Source: Clostridiaceae bacterium BRH_c20a (GTDB taxonomy: Bacteria > Bacillota > Peptococcia > Peptococcales > BICA1-8). From it: a stretch of DNA of 45,148 nucleotides. Below the pieces are notes generated by a model, which was not told the DNA's origin, did not search any database, and saw only the letters and a program-made list of their open reading frames with translations. Both the position numbers and the translations under genes were made by a program. Below, in pieces: positions 25,724 to 37,042 of the stretch (position 1 is the stretch's first letter; each line of letters begins with the position of its first letter). Location of the stretch: positions 1-45,148 of the forward strand of contig LADT01000061.1 in the NCBI GenBank assembly GCA_000961765.1. Reading direction: 5' to 3'.

Positions 25724-25945
25724 ATGGATAGAAATAATAATGCCCTTAAATATGTCCATTTCGGTATTTCCTTTGGCACAACTATGGCAGTCAGTATTTA
25801 TCTGGGATTCAAAGGTGGTACCTGGCTGGATAATCGCTTTAATACTTATCCTTTGTTTTTGATAGTGGGTATACTATTAGGAGTAGGTGTAACTTTTAAA
25901 AACCTATTGGACAACCTAAAGAGGATAGAAAAAAAACAAGGCTGA
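25724..25945 (+). CDS. atpZ: AtpZ/AtpI-family small membrane protein
   Basis: A 73-residue protein with two membrane helices (about 10-27 and 41-60) and glycine motifs (SIYLGFKGGTWLD) typical of the AtpZ family found before atpI. AtpZ/AtpI proteins are proposed to assist Fo ring assembly or supply Mg2+. Its TGA stop lies in a GGCTGAGG variant of the hexamer repeat. Confidence 0.85.
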   Translation: MDRNNNALKYVHFGISFGTTMAVSIYLGFKGGTWLDNRFNTYPLFLIVGILLGVGVTFKNLLDNLKRIEKKQG

Positions 25946-26036
25946 GGTTAAGGCTGAGGCTAAGGTTCAGTCAGTTTTAAAGTTATTTTCTTAACCTTAA
26001 CCTAGCGAAACGAAGTGAGCGAAACCTTAACCTTAC
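25940..26036. repeat. hexamer-armed inverted repeat (atpZ/atpI gap)
   Basis: GGCTGAGGTTAAGG hexamers, an AT-rich core around 25973-25990, then CTTAACCTTAACC, a CTAGCGAAACGAAGTGAGCG linker and CCTTAACCTTA. It starts at the atpZ stop codon and ends just before the atpI ribosome binding site. Confidence 0.82.
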
Positions 26037-26050
26037 GAAGGATGAGTACT

Positions 26051-26332
26051 ATGCTAATATCTATAATAATCGGTTTTAGCTTGGGTTTGATTGTTAGCAT
26101 TATTAATCACTTTCTAACTACCCGAGCGTACAAAAAATTTGAGGCTGAGCCTGATACTGAGCATAAAAAGAAGCTTACAAATTGGTTCTTCATCAGACAA
26201 ATTTTAATTATTGTTGTTTTATTTTTGGTTTATAGGGACATGTGGATGCTAATTTCCGCTGCTGTTGGCTTAACAATGGTTAAAAATTATATATTACTTC
26301 AATACACTTTAGGTAAGAAAGGGGTGAGCTGA
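26051..26332 (+). CDS. atpI: ATP synthase protein I
   Basis: A roughly 93-residue hydrophobic protein with helices near the N-terminus, middle and C-terminus, matching the ATP synthase I family (UncI) in size and position. GAAGGA lies nine bases before ATG 26051; ATG 26042 touches it and is less likely. The frame remains open upstream to 26015 but only through repeat DNA. It is thought to help c-ring assembly. atpB begins directly after its stop. Confidence 0.8.
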   Translation: MLISIIIGFSLGLIVSIINHFLTTRAYKKFEAEPDTEHKKKLTNWFFIRQILIIVVLFLVYRDMWMLISAAVGLTMVKNYILLQYTLGKKGVS

Positions 26333-27052
26333 TTGTTTTGGACAAAGGCTGCCTATGCTGCCGAGTCAGGTGGGACTGACCATGGGCCCCAGATTTTATT
26401 TAGTTTATTTGGCTTAGATGTTACAAGTGAAACAACTACTATGTGGGGGATCATGCTTTTATTAGCTATTGCTTCCTACCTGGCTACCCGGAATATGAAA
26501 CGAATCCCGTCAGGCATACAGAATGTTATGGAATTTGCAGTTGAAGGGATTATTAACCTATTATCGGGGATAATGGGGGAAGAAAGGGCTAAAAAATATC
26601 TTCCTCTATTGGGAAGCTTATTTCTATTTATTTTAATTTCCAATTATTCGGGTGTTCTGCCTGGAGCCGGTCATACTCCTGGTCTAAAGGCACCGACTAG
26701 TAATTGGAGTGTGACCTTGGGATTAGCCTTAGTAGTTTTTATGTCAACCCAATATTATGGTGTGAAAGAACGGGGATTAAAGTATTTTAAACACTTTTTT
26801 GAACCCCTGCCTTTTATGTTTCCGCTAAATATTATTGAACAGATGGTTAGACCACTATCTCTTTCTTTGCGTCTTTACGGTAACGTTTTTGGAGAAGAAA
26901 TGGTTGTAGCCGGGCTTTTTGCCTTAGTACCTTTAATTGTACCTTTACCAATGATGATTTTAGGGCTTCTTTTCGGTTTTATTCAAGCTTTTGTTTTTAC
27001 ACTTTTAGCATCAATATACATTGCTGAAGCCACTGAAGTGCACCATCATTAA
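26333..27052 (+). CDS. atpB: F1Fo ATP synthase subunit a
   Basis: A 239-residue membrane subunit forming the ion half-channels. The essential arginine is R180 in SLSLRLYGNVFGEE, and the C-terminal helices (FGFIQAFVFTLLASIYIAEATE) are conserved. TTG start directly abutting the atpI stop, with AAAGGGG about ten bases upstream. Confidence 0.96.
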   Translation: MFWTKAAYAAESGGTDHGPQILFSLFGLDVTSETTTMWGIMLLLAIASYLATRNMKRIPSGIQNVMEFAVEGIINLLSGIMGEERAKKYLPLLGSLFLFILISNYSGVLPGAGHTPGLKAPTSNWSVTLGLALVVFMSTQYYGVKERGLKYFKHFFEPLPFMFPLNIIEQMVRPLSLSLRLYGNVFGEEMVVAGLFALVPLIVPLPMMILGLLFGFIQAFVFTLLASIYIAEATEVHHH

Positions 27053-27118
27053 TTATTGGGGTCCTAAAAAATTTATTTAAATCACATTTTCTGATTAGGG
27101 AGAAAGGAGGGAATATAA

Positions 27119-27355
27119 ATGGATATCGGAACAGGTTTAATTGGTTTAGCTGCTGCATTTTCTGTTGGAATAGCTACAATAGCTCCTGCTTTAGGGCAAG
27201 GTAATACAGCAGGAAAAGCTATGGAAGCAATTGCTCGTCAGCCTGAGGCTGCAAATGAAATTCGTACTTCTTTAATCATTTCCTTAGCATTTATGGAGGC
27301 TTTGACCATTTACGGTTTACTAATTGCCTTCTTACTATTAGGTAAGATAGCTTAG
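27119..27355 (+). CDS. atpE: F1Fo ATP synthase subunit c
   Basis: A 78-residue two-helix hairpin; the polar loop is ARQPEA and the ion carboxylate is E60. Q27 and Y65 of the Na+-site pattern are present, but the Ser/Thr neighbours of the glutamate found in Na+ synthases (ESTGIY) are Ala and Leu here (EALTIY), which favours proton coupling. It has a very strong ribosome binding site (GAAAGGAGGG), as expected for a multicopy subunit. Confidence 0.97.
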   Translation: MDIGTGLIGLAAAFSVGIATIAPALGQGNTAGKAMEAIARQPEAANEIRTSLIISLAFMEALTIYGLLIAFLLLGKIA

Positions 27356-27367
27356 TAAGGCCTAGGC

Positions 27368-27393
27368 AGGCGATTGGTTTTATCCAATCGCCT
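27368..27393 (+). promoter_or_regulatory. mRNA hairpin between atpE and atpF
   Basis: A 10-bp stem AGGCGATTGG / CCAATCGCCT with a 6-base loop, lacking a T-run. Its place just after atpE suggests mRNA stabilisation or partial termination that raises c-subunit yield. Confidence 0.55.
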
Positions 27394-27435
27394 CCATGAT
27401 ATTTTCAAGCCCGTTTACGAGAGGGGGATTCATGT

Positions 27436-27921
27436 ATGGAAATTCATATTCCTGATATAGTATGGGCTATCATCAACTTTTTGATTTTGGTAGCCATTTT
27501 AAATAAATTCTTGCATAAACCAGTGACCAAAATGTTGAATGAGAGACGAAATGAAGTTATTAATAACCTGGATAAAGCAGAAAAGGCTAAAATTGATTCT
27601 GAAAAAATGAAAGATGAATACGCCAGCCAGCTGCAAAATGCCAAATCAGAGGCCCAGGAAATTATAGCTAAAGCAAGTAAAATGGGCGAAGAAACAAAAA
27701 ACGAAATCGTTACTCAAGCTAGAGTGGAAGCCGAGAAAGTTAGTGCTAAGGCTCAGGACGAGATTCGCCTGGAAAAAACCAAGGCCTTGGCAGAATTAAG
27801 GGATGAAGTAGCAACCCTGGCTGTTTTAGCAGCGGAAAAAATAATTTCCAAGAGTATTGACAGCAAAGACCATGAAAAAATGGTGCAGGACTTTGTTAAA
27901 GAGGTAGGGGAAGCTCAGTGA
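27436..27921 (+). CDS. atpF: F1Fo ATP synthase subunit b
   Basis: A 161-residue stator subunit with one N-terminal membrane helix (about 8-27) and a long charged helix (about 35-155). IINFLILVAILNKFLHKP and the LNERR segment are typical. Its stop overlaps the GTG start of atpH by two bases. Confidence 0.95.
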   Translation: MEIHIPDIVWAIINFLILVAILNKFLHKPVTKMLNERRNEVINNLDKAEKAKIDSEKMKDEYASQLQNAKSEAQEIIAKASKMGEETKNEIVTQARVEAEKVSAKAQDEIRLEKTKALAELRDEVATLAVLAAEKIISKSIDSKDHEKMVQDFVKEVGEAQ

Positions 27922-28484
27922 ATAACAAAACCGTAGCCAAGCGTTATGCCCAGGCTCTCCTCCAAATAGCCCAAGAAAAAAACACCATAGACCTTAACGA
28001 AAAGGAAATTAATGATTGCCTTGCTAGTATCAATGCCTATGAACATCTAAACCGTATCTGGTTTAGTGAAAAAATCATGGCAGCCGATAAGAAACAGGCA
28101 ATCCGACAATTATTTAAAGGCAAGGTTTCCGATATTATTATCAATTTCCTTATGGTATTAATTGATAAAAACAGGGAGGCATTTCTCCCCGATATCTTTA
28201 CCGAGTATAAAAAGCTGGCAGATATCACCAAAAATATCACTAATGCTGAAGTCCGGTCAGCGGTAGCGCTCACTGATAAAGATTTTAATGAATTGGTGAC
28301 TAAGCTTTCTTTAATGAGTGGGAAAAATGTCCGATTGCGGGTGACTGTTGATCCTAGTATTATCGGTGGCTTAGTGGTAAAAATGGGTGATAAAGTTATT
28401 GATGGTAGTGTTGTAAAACGCTTATCTATTATGAAGAAAAGCCTAAAGAATATACAGTTTTCCAAGATTGGGGTGAGGGACTAA
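27918..28484 (+). CDS. atpH: F1Fo ATP synthase subunit delta
   Basis: A 188-residue OSCP/delta subunit connecting the b stalk to the F1 head. KRYAQALLQIA at the N-terminus and the VDPSIIGGLVVKMGDKVIDGSV C-terminal signature are clear. GTG start in a GTGA overlap with atpF; atpA follows its stop immediately. Confidence 0.95.
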   Translation: MNNKTVAKRYAQALLQIAQEKNTIDLNEKEINDCLASINAYEHLNRIWFSEKIMAADKKQAIRQLFKGKVSDIIINFLMVLIDKNREAFLPDIFTEYKKLADITKNITNAEVRSAVALTDKDFNELVTKLSLMSGKNVRLRVTVDPSIIGGLVVKMGDKVIDGSVVKRLSIMKKSLKNIQFSKIGVRD

Positions 28485-29987
<1,503 letters not shown>

Positions 29988-30160
29988 CTAGTCGTCCTAA
30001 CCTCCCACCTAAGGACATTGTGGGAGCTAAGGACGTCACGCTCCTGGATAAGCACACTAAAATTCAGCCGGAGAAAAACACTCCACCTGAATCAAGTTTT
30101 ACTTTAAAGATACCTTCCAGGCGTAACCTAAAAAGCCCCCAAGAGAAGGTGGTGAAATGA
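29988..30160. other. gap between atpA and atpG with a short hairpin
   Basis: A 7-bp hairpin CTCCCAC...GTGGGAG (30002-30026) is visible; the rest has no recognised feature until the AGAAGGTGG ribosome binding site of atpG. It is unusually long for an atp operon gap. Confidence 0.55.
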
Positions 30161-31018
30161 TTGGCTAGTGTTAGTGATATAAAAAGAAGAATACGCAGTG
30201 TCAAAAATACTCAGCAGATAACTAAGGCTATGGAGATGGTGGCTGCTGCAAAGCTTAGAAGAACCCAAGGCGCAGTAGTTTCCGCTCGCCCTTATTCAAA
30301 CAAATTAGAAGAGGTATTATCCCGTTTGGTTGCCTCCTCACCGGATTTAAAAGATGCCCTTTTGGAGGTCCGTGAGCCCAAAAAGATTGGTTTTATTATA
30401 GTTGCAGCAAATAAGGGTTTATCCGGCGGCTATAATGCCAACATAATCAGAAGTGCTGTAGTGTCTATGGCTCACCATCGAGATCAAGAAATAGGTATCC
30501 TAGCGGTAGGCAAAAAGGCTAGAGACTTTTTTAGGAAAAGAAACTATAAGGTTGAAGGCGAGTTCATTGGTATTTCTGATATACCTAAGCTTAGTGAAGC
30601 TAAAGAACTGGCAGACGCGGTTAAAGCCTTTTATACAGAAGGAATTTATGATGAGGTCTATATAGTCTATACCCAATTCATTACTGCTATGCAGCATAAG
30701 CCAAAAACCAAAAAGCTTTTACCCATAGAAACACCCCAAGAGGAAACAGGTGGGGAATTGGATTATATCTTTGACCCCTCACCTCAAACAGTTTTAAATC
30801 AATTACTTCCACTATATCTCACCAACCAGGTCTTTAGTGCATTCACGGAAGCCAAAGCTAGTGAGCATGGTGCTACCATGACCGCTATGGGCTCAGCCAC
30901 CGATAACGCTGGCGAAATGATCGATAAACTGACCCTAAAATACAACAGGGCTCGCCAAGCTGCTATCACCCGGGAAATATCCGAAATAGTCGGCGGCGCC
31001 AATGCACAGCAGGGGTAG
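30161..31018 (+). CDS. atpG: F1Fo ATP synthase subunit gamma
   Basis: A 285-residue central-stalk subunit with the conserved N-terminal helix (IKRRIRSVKNTQQITKAMEM) and C-terminal signature (MGSATDNAGEMI, YNRARQAAITREISEIVGGA). TTG start with AAGGTGG upstream. Confidence 0.97.
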   Translation: MASVSDIKRRIRSVKNTQQITKAMEMVAAAKLRRTQGAVVSARPYSNKLEEVLSRLVASSPDLKDALLEVREPKKIGFIIVAANKGLSGGYNANIIRSAVVSMAHHRDQEIGILAVGKKARDFFRKRNYKVEGEFIGISDIPKLSEAKELADAVKAFYTEGIYDEVYIVYTQFITAMQHKPKTKKLLPIETPQEETGGELDYIFDPSPQTVLNQLLPLYLTNQVFSAFTEAKASEHGATMTAMGSATDNAGEMIDKLTLKYNRARQAAITREISEIVGGANAQQG

Positions 31019-31082
31019 CGATGCTACCGGACCAAAAGGTGAAATTTTGGGTGAAGTTACTGGTGACTAGTCACTATTGTAA

Positions 31083-32504
<1,422 letters not shown>

Positions 32505-32515
32505 GGGGTAGACAC

Positions 32516-32926
32516 ATGCCTGATAAAACCCTCACGCTGGAGGTAGTTACTCCAGAGCGCAAAGTCTTATCTGAAGAAATTACATCCATAATTGTACCTG
32601 CTATAGAGGGGTATATGGGTATTTTACCTAACCATGCCCCTATGATTTCAGGTCTAGAACCAGGTATAATTAAATATAAAGTAGCTGGTAAGTATAAAAA
32701 AATGGCAATAAGCGGCGGTTTTTTAGAGGTATCAGATAATAAAGCCAGCATTTTAGCAAATACTGCAGAACTGGCTGAAGAAGTTGATCCGAAAAGAGCC
32801 CAAGCGGCAAAAGAGCGAGCAGAACAACGTCTCCACAACAAGTCAGGTGTTGATCTATTACGGGCAGAAACGGCCTTAAAGAGAGCTATTGCCAGATTAC
32901 GAGTGGCAGGCGGAGATCAGCATTAA
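32516..32926 (+). CDS. atpC: F1Fo ATP synthase subunit epsilon
   Basis: A 136-residue subunit with an N-terminal beta domain (LEVVTPERKVLSEEI, GYMGILPNHAPMIS) and a two-helix C-terminal domain that can regulate ATPase activity. Last gene of the atp operon. Confidence 0.96.
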   Translation: MPDKTLTLEVVTPERKVLSEEITSIIVPAIEGYMGILPNHAPMISGLEPGIIKYKVAGKYKKMAISGGFLEVSDNKASILANTAELAEEVDPKRAQAAKERAEQRLHNKSGVDLLRAETALKRAIARLRVAGGDQH

Positions 32927-33351
32927 TTTTTAGTGGGGCAAAAATTACCTTGCGAAAAAAGAAGGAATTTCAAAAAACGAGTAGAATAAATAATATGATT
33001 GCTTGATACTTAAGCAATTAACCTAAAACAGATGCACCGCAGTCACTAAAAGACTGCGGTGTATCTGTTTTAGGCAAGTGGGATATACTGAATGTCAGTG
33101 CTACAGTGCTACAGAATAAAGATTACACTCCACTCCGCTTCGTTAGATTAAGATTCCGCTAGCACTAGATTGAGGAAATTTTAAATTGCTATATGCTATG
33201 TTACCCAAAACCGTAGGGAACGGTGTCCTCACCGTTCCGCTGGTCTCTGGTCTCTGAACACTGTTCACTAATCCCTTAACTCTGGCTACCGGTCACACAG
33301 TACTGATCCCGGTCACGAGACATTCAGATTATAATTGGAGGGTTAAGAAAG
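32927..33351. other. gene-free repeat block after atpC
   Basis: Besides the terminator, it contains a two-copy CAGTGCTA run (33091-33113), GATTAAGATTCCGCT hexamer-family sequence, a palindrome GTAGGGAACGGTGTCC...CCGTTCC (33213-33238), and GTCTCTGGTCTCTG and GGTCACA words up to the next ribosome binding site. No gene is seen. Confidence 0.75.
33022..33074 (+). terminator. strong hairpin ending the atp operon
   Basis: A 23-bp stem (33022-33044 with 33052-33074, one G-U pair) around a 7-base loop; arms begin CCTAAAACAGAT. There is no T-run after it but T residues lie within the right arm. It is the only termination signal seen after atpC. Confidence 0.75.
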
Positions 33352-33729
33352 ATGAGTAAATCCGAGCTGGAAAAAGCCTTAGAAAGAGGAATCTACGGTG
33401 CTCCCGAGTTGAGGAGAGAAGAAATAAAAAAAAACCTGGGGTGTTTTCGCGAAAGGGTATTAAAAGCCCTTACGAAAAAACAAATTCTTGAGCCCGGAAC
33501 ATATAAAGAAATACTAGATGCTATTCTTGATCCTAGAGCCAAAAGGCTAGTTATCACCAATGATGTCCAGCTTTCCTTCGCCATGGATTATATAAATCTA
33601 GCTCATAAAAACAAGGTAGAATTCACCCTAGTTGACGGCCACGACTACTCAGGCGACATTGGCCTAGTAGTAGTCAGCGATACTGCAGTAGATATCGAGA
33701 ATATCTTTGTTACTCAAGGGTCGAGCTAA
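33352..33729 (+). CDS. YueI-like (DUF1694) protein
   Basis: A 125-residue cytoplasmic protein of unknown function. The pattern GIYGAPELRREEIKKNLGCFRERV, TYKEILDAIL, and FTLVDGHDYSGDIGLVVVSDTAV resembles the Firmicutes DUF1694/YueI family from memory. A GGAGGG ribosome binding site precedes the ATG. It stands alone between repeat blocks. Confidence 0.75.
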   Translation: MSKSELEKALERGIYGAPELRREEIKKNLGCFRERVLKALTKKQILEPGTYKEILDAILDPRAKRLVITNDVQLSFAMDYINLAHKNKVEFTLVDGHDYSGDIGLVVVSDTAVDIENIFVTQGSS

Positions 33730-34287
33730 CGCGTCTGATGTACTTTAGGGTCACATTATTGCGTCTGACATCTACTTCTAGGTCGAAGCTTGAGCGTCTG
33801 ACAATTACTTTGAGGACAAATTATTGCGTCTGATGTACTCAAGGGTTAAAATTTTGCGTCTGACATCTACTTATGGGTCGAAGCTTGAGCGTCTGACAAT
33901 TACTTTGAGGACAAATTATTGCGTCCAATGTACTCAAGGGTTAAGATATTGCGTCTGACACTTTCCTTGGGGTAGGGGTCTTGTCATTGCGAAGGCGTTA
34001 GCCTGTGGCAATCTATGGCCTTCCGGGTGGAGATCGCCACGCTACGCTCGCGATGACATTCTATGGTCCACGCAAAGGTTTTTTATCAGACGCAAAATAT
34101 CCACCCAGTAGTACTGTCAGACGCAACAGCTAGACCCCTGAGTATTGTCAGACGCATAATATTCACCCAGCAGCATTGTCAGACGCAATAGCTAGACCTG
34201 TGAGCATTGTCAGACGAAATAGCTAGACCCCTAAGCACCGGTCACCGGTCCCTGGTCCCTGGTCCCTATTCCCTGAGCACGCTTCCC
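33730..34287. repeat. mirrored GCGTCTGAC array around a GTCATTGCGA element
   Basis: No gene is seen. Left half: GCGTCTGAC cores near 33731, 33764, 33795, 33826, 33857, 33888 and 33950, with joining words ATCTACTT and GGTCGAAGCTTGAGC repeated almost exactly about 93 bases apart. Centre: a GTCATTGCGA...TCGCGATGAC element (33983-34057). Right half: the reverse unit GTCAGACGCAA near 34087, 34124, 34147, 34178 and 34208. The block ends in CCGGTCCCTGGTCCCTGG words beside the DUF4127 stop. Confidence 0.85.
33983..34057. repeat. GTCATTGCGA...CGATGAC REP-like element
   Basis: Inverted ends GTCATTGCGA and TCGCGATGAC (imperfect), with TGTGGCAATCT and GGAGATCGCCAC inside, the same family as 9-41 and 39041-39220. 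Confidence 0.8.
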
Positions 34288-35820
34288 TCAATGAATCCCA
34301 ATAGAAAAATCCGCAGTCACTTTCGCCTCAAATGTCCTGCTCCACGGTAGCACCATCTGTGAGGAAATACTTTCCACAGTAAAGCTTATCCCACCTATCT
34401 TAAATTGCTCCCCTATAAAAGCATTTGCTAATTTCTCCTCATAGGGGGCATATAATTCAGCCAGGATATCATTAGCCTCAGCATGCCTCTCACCGATATT
34501 ATGGGGATCAATATTCAGCTTTTTTAAGCGTGTATTTAATTCTTCCCTCAAAATCCCTTGGTAAACCAAATCCTCTGCAATTCGAATAAATCTAAATTCT
34601 AGATAAGCTCGCAAGGCTTTCGCCTGAGCGGCCTTATTGTATTTTTTAAAATTATCAGCTAAAGAGTGATAAAAAACAGCATGGGACAGTTCAGTTCCGA
34701 TTGTATTGCCTGCCGTATTCCAGCCAGCATAGCCTGTCACCTTAGCAAAGGTATCAGTACTTAAAAGATAATCCAATAGACTAATATCACCTTTATTAGT
34801 GTGAGCAATGTCCATTATTCCCAGGTAAGGACTAGTGTTCTCTTGGATTATAGCTTTTAAAGAAGCTGGCAGCTCTGCATCATTATGGATAATAACCTTT
34901 TTGGCGGAATCAGCAGCTTCCACTATATTTAAATAATTTAGCTTAGTTTTAACAACATTCTCCAGGCTGGCTGCTTCAAAGGGAAAATAAGCTTCCTTTA
35001 GGCCCTCATTAGTATATTGAATATTTAAACCTAAGTTCTCTTTTAGAGGTAGCTGTCGGGCTAAAACCATCATCGTCAGCTCATCGGCACCATGTACGAA
35101 TTGAACCCTATCGTTAAGTTTTGGTGCTAATGCCCGTACTATTTTATTACTTAAGCCGTACTCCTCAGCATCATCCTGACCTATAAGGTATTGATCAATT
35201 AACCCCTCATTAGCTAAAATAATTAAACTTTTAACTAAGAGCTGAGTATTTTCATAAATACTTAAATATTCATTTAAGATATCCTTCGGTATGTTTTTTG
35301 GAGGCTCAGGAGGTTTTTTCCCTTCCCGGTCAGCCAGATCTATCTTTTGGGCATATTCAGCGAGAGTCTCATTATAAGGCCACAGCTGGGTAAATTGACT
35401 GGGCAAAAGCCGGGGCAGTACTGTGATTACTGTAATGTCCTTCTTTTGGTTTTCCTGAGAGAAGCTTCTAAAGCGAGCTATTTGAGCTTCAAGGTCTTGG
35501 TAGGACTGAGGATCCCGGGAGGCAATTAAGCCACCATTAAAAAGCTCAGTGGTATTTATAATAATCCTATTAAAACCTTTGCTATTGGCTTCCAGCCAAG
35601 ACCAAAGGTTTTCAGTTTGAGCTGGCTCAAGAAAATTATCCAGGTATGCATATGGTATATCCAGCTGCATATTCCCCATTTTCCCTAATATTTCTGGATA
35701 TTGAGTATTACAAGGTCGGCTGTCCAAAGGAATTAAACCTACCCTTTCAGGAACTCTAGTAAAAAAGCTGCACCCCGAAAGTAAAGACATAATTACCGCT
35801 ATTATAATTAATTTTTTCAT
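34288..35820 (-). CDS. DUF4127 family lipoprotein
   Basis: A 510-residue protein with a lipoprotein signal (MSLLSGC, Cys near 17) followed by the characteristic DUF4127 opening VGLIPLDSRPCNTQYP. Other conserved stretches are INTTELFNGGLIASRDP, IGQDDAEEYGL, and YAGWNTAGNTIGTELSHA. The family is found in Firmicutes and its function is unknown. It is expected on the outer face of the membrane. It is the only minus-strand gene in the right two thirds of the window and is isolated by repeats on both sides. Confidence 0.88.
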   Translation of the reverse strand: MKKLIIIAVIMSLLSGCSFFTRVPERVGLIPLDSRPCNTQYPEILGKMGNMQLDIPYAYLDNFLEPAQTENLWSWLEANSKGFNRIIINTTELFNGGLIASRDPQSYQDLEAQIARFRSFSQENQKKDITVITVLPRLLPSQFTQLWPYNETLAEYAQKIDLADREGKKPPEPPKNIPKDILNEYLSIYENTQLLVKSLIILANEGLIDQYLIGQDDAEEYGLSNKIVRALAPKLNDRVQFVHGADELTMMVLARQLPLKENLGLNIQYTNEGLKEAYFPFEAASLENVVKTKLNYLNIVEAADSAKKVIIHNDAELPASLKAIIQENTSPYLGIMDIAHTNKGDISLLDYLLSTDTFAKVTGYAGWNTAGNTIGTELSHAVFYHSLADNFKKYNKAAQAKALRAYLEFRFIRIAEDLVYQGILREELNTRLKKLNIDPHNIGERHAEANDILAELYAPYEEKLANAFIGEQFKIGGISFTVESISSQMVLPWSRTFEAKVTADFSIGIH

Positions 35821-36292
35821 ATAATCAACCTTTCGTGCTAGTGAATATTAGAGTGACCAGTGCCCAGTGCCCGGTGACCAGTGAAAAGAATAAGGACTTT
35901 TGTCATTGTGAGATTCCCATTCAGTTATTATTTATCCTGGTTTGATAATAAATAATCGTAGGGAACGACGCCCTCGTCGTTCCTCTCCAGCGCCTATACA
36001 TCCAAATGAAAAAAATACGTAGGGGCGCGCATTGCGCGTCCGTCTTTGCACTGCCCCCTTGTCATCTTAACATAATCTAATAATTCTGCCTATTAATCAT
36101 CCGTATACGCCCATAATAAAATCGCATTAGCGATTTTATTATTAAATTACGAATAATATACCAATTTATGGTGAATACTAAACTCATAACATTAATCCAA
36201 AATTTCACTGTACTTCGATCCCTGATCACTGGTCCCTGGGCACGATTTCCCCAAAAGAATTGCCACAAATTCCAAAAAGGATGTGTTTCACC
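35821..36292. other. gene-free repeat block between DUF4127 and ywmB genes
   Basis: It contains GTGACCAGTGCCCAGTGCCC words (about 35852), a GTAGGGAACGACGCCC...TCGTTCC palindrome (35958-35983), a single GTAGGGGCGCGCATTGCGCG palindrome (36019-36042), a short AAAATCGC...GCGATTTT hairpin (about 36118-36138), and CCCTGATCACTGGTCCCTGG words (about 36219). No credible gene. Confidence 0.72.
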
Positions 36293-37036
36293 TTGAAAAA
36301 CCACTCCTCCATAATAGCTTTCCTAGGAATTTTAACATTTATAATTATTCCTATTTATCAGATTAATGCTGCCAATCAGGATTATTTAGACATTGTTACT
36401 AAAAGTTTTCAAGTTACAAATGGGGAATTTAGCGAATTAAATATAGAAGCCTGGGCACAAATAAATAAAAAGGGACTTCCAGCTGGTGAACTCCAAGCTA
36501 TCTACCAGGATATAGCAAAAGAATTATCTCTAAGCGCTAACCCTTCATATGAGAAATATGTTGATTCTATTAGTATCTACTATGGGCAAATACTTGAGGA
36601 GGGAGTATATCTGCAGCTGTCATTACAAAGCTTTCAGTCCGAGGGATTAGAGTCAGGAACATTTTTAGGGATGCAAATTAGCTGCATTAATTTGGAAAAG
36701 GGCAGAAAGTATTTTGACCTGTTTACCAAAATCTTTGATTCCCTTAATGCCCAGAACGAGATAGGTGTAACTATAGTGGGTACTTTCCCCGGCCAACTAA
36801 GCCAGGAAGAGCGTTTTAGAAAGTCGGATTTAGCCTTTGCATCGGTTAGCGCCCAAGTAGTAGAAGGAATTGAGACCGAAGAACTTGTAAGTTTGAGTGG
36901 CTATACACCTCTATGTACTAGCTATCTTGATGTAGCTGATAAAAAAATCAATCTGAATGCAGCCATACGCTACCATGCTATCGACAATAAAACATATATC
37001 CACATAGGTGCACCCTTAATATTCCAAGAATATTAA
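36293..37036 (+). CDS. ywmB: YwmB family protein
   Basis: A roughly 247-residue exported protein with a signal peptide (IIAFLGILTFIIIPIYQINAA) and a body matching the YwmB/DUF1779 family of Firmicutes, which always precedes murA in this locus. The function is unknown. The start is uncertain: TTG 36293 follows AAAAAGGA by about 11 bases, while ATG 36281 overlaps that site; both keep the signal peptide. Its last codons and stop are part of a perfect 15-bp inverted repeat. Confidence 0.78.
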   Translation: MKNHSSIIAFLGILTFIIIPIYQINAANQDYLDIVTKSFQVTNGEFSELNIEAWAQINKKGLPAGELQAIYQDIAKELSLSANPSYEKYVDSISIYYGQILEEGVYLQLSLQSFQSEGLESGTFLGMQISCINLEKGRKYFDLFTKIFDSLNAQNEIGVTIVGTFPGQLSQEERFRKSDLAFASVSAQVVEGIETEELVSLSGYTPLCTSYLDVADKKINLNAAIRYHAIDNKTYIHIGAPLIFQEY

Positions 37037-37042
37037 GGGTGC
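37010..37042. repeat. perfect 15-bp inverted repeat across the ywmB stop codon
   Basis: Arms 37010-37024 (GCACCCTTAATATTC) and 37028-37042 are exact reverse complements around a 3-base loop. The TAA stop (37034-37036) lies in the right arm. Confidence 0.88.

Noticed and set aside
26015-26050. N-terminal extension of AtpI
   Set aside because: The extra residues come from the hexamer repeat; the ribosome binding site is downstream at about 26036-26041.
33730-34230. Possible CRISPR array
   Set aside because: Only about 10-12 bases are conserved per unit, the joining segments are related to each other rather than unique, the orientation flips, and no cas genes are present.
36077-36304. 75-residue minus-strand frame before ywmB
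   Set aside because: It overlaps the ywmB start and repeat DNA, with no credible ribosome binding site or domain.
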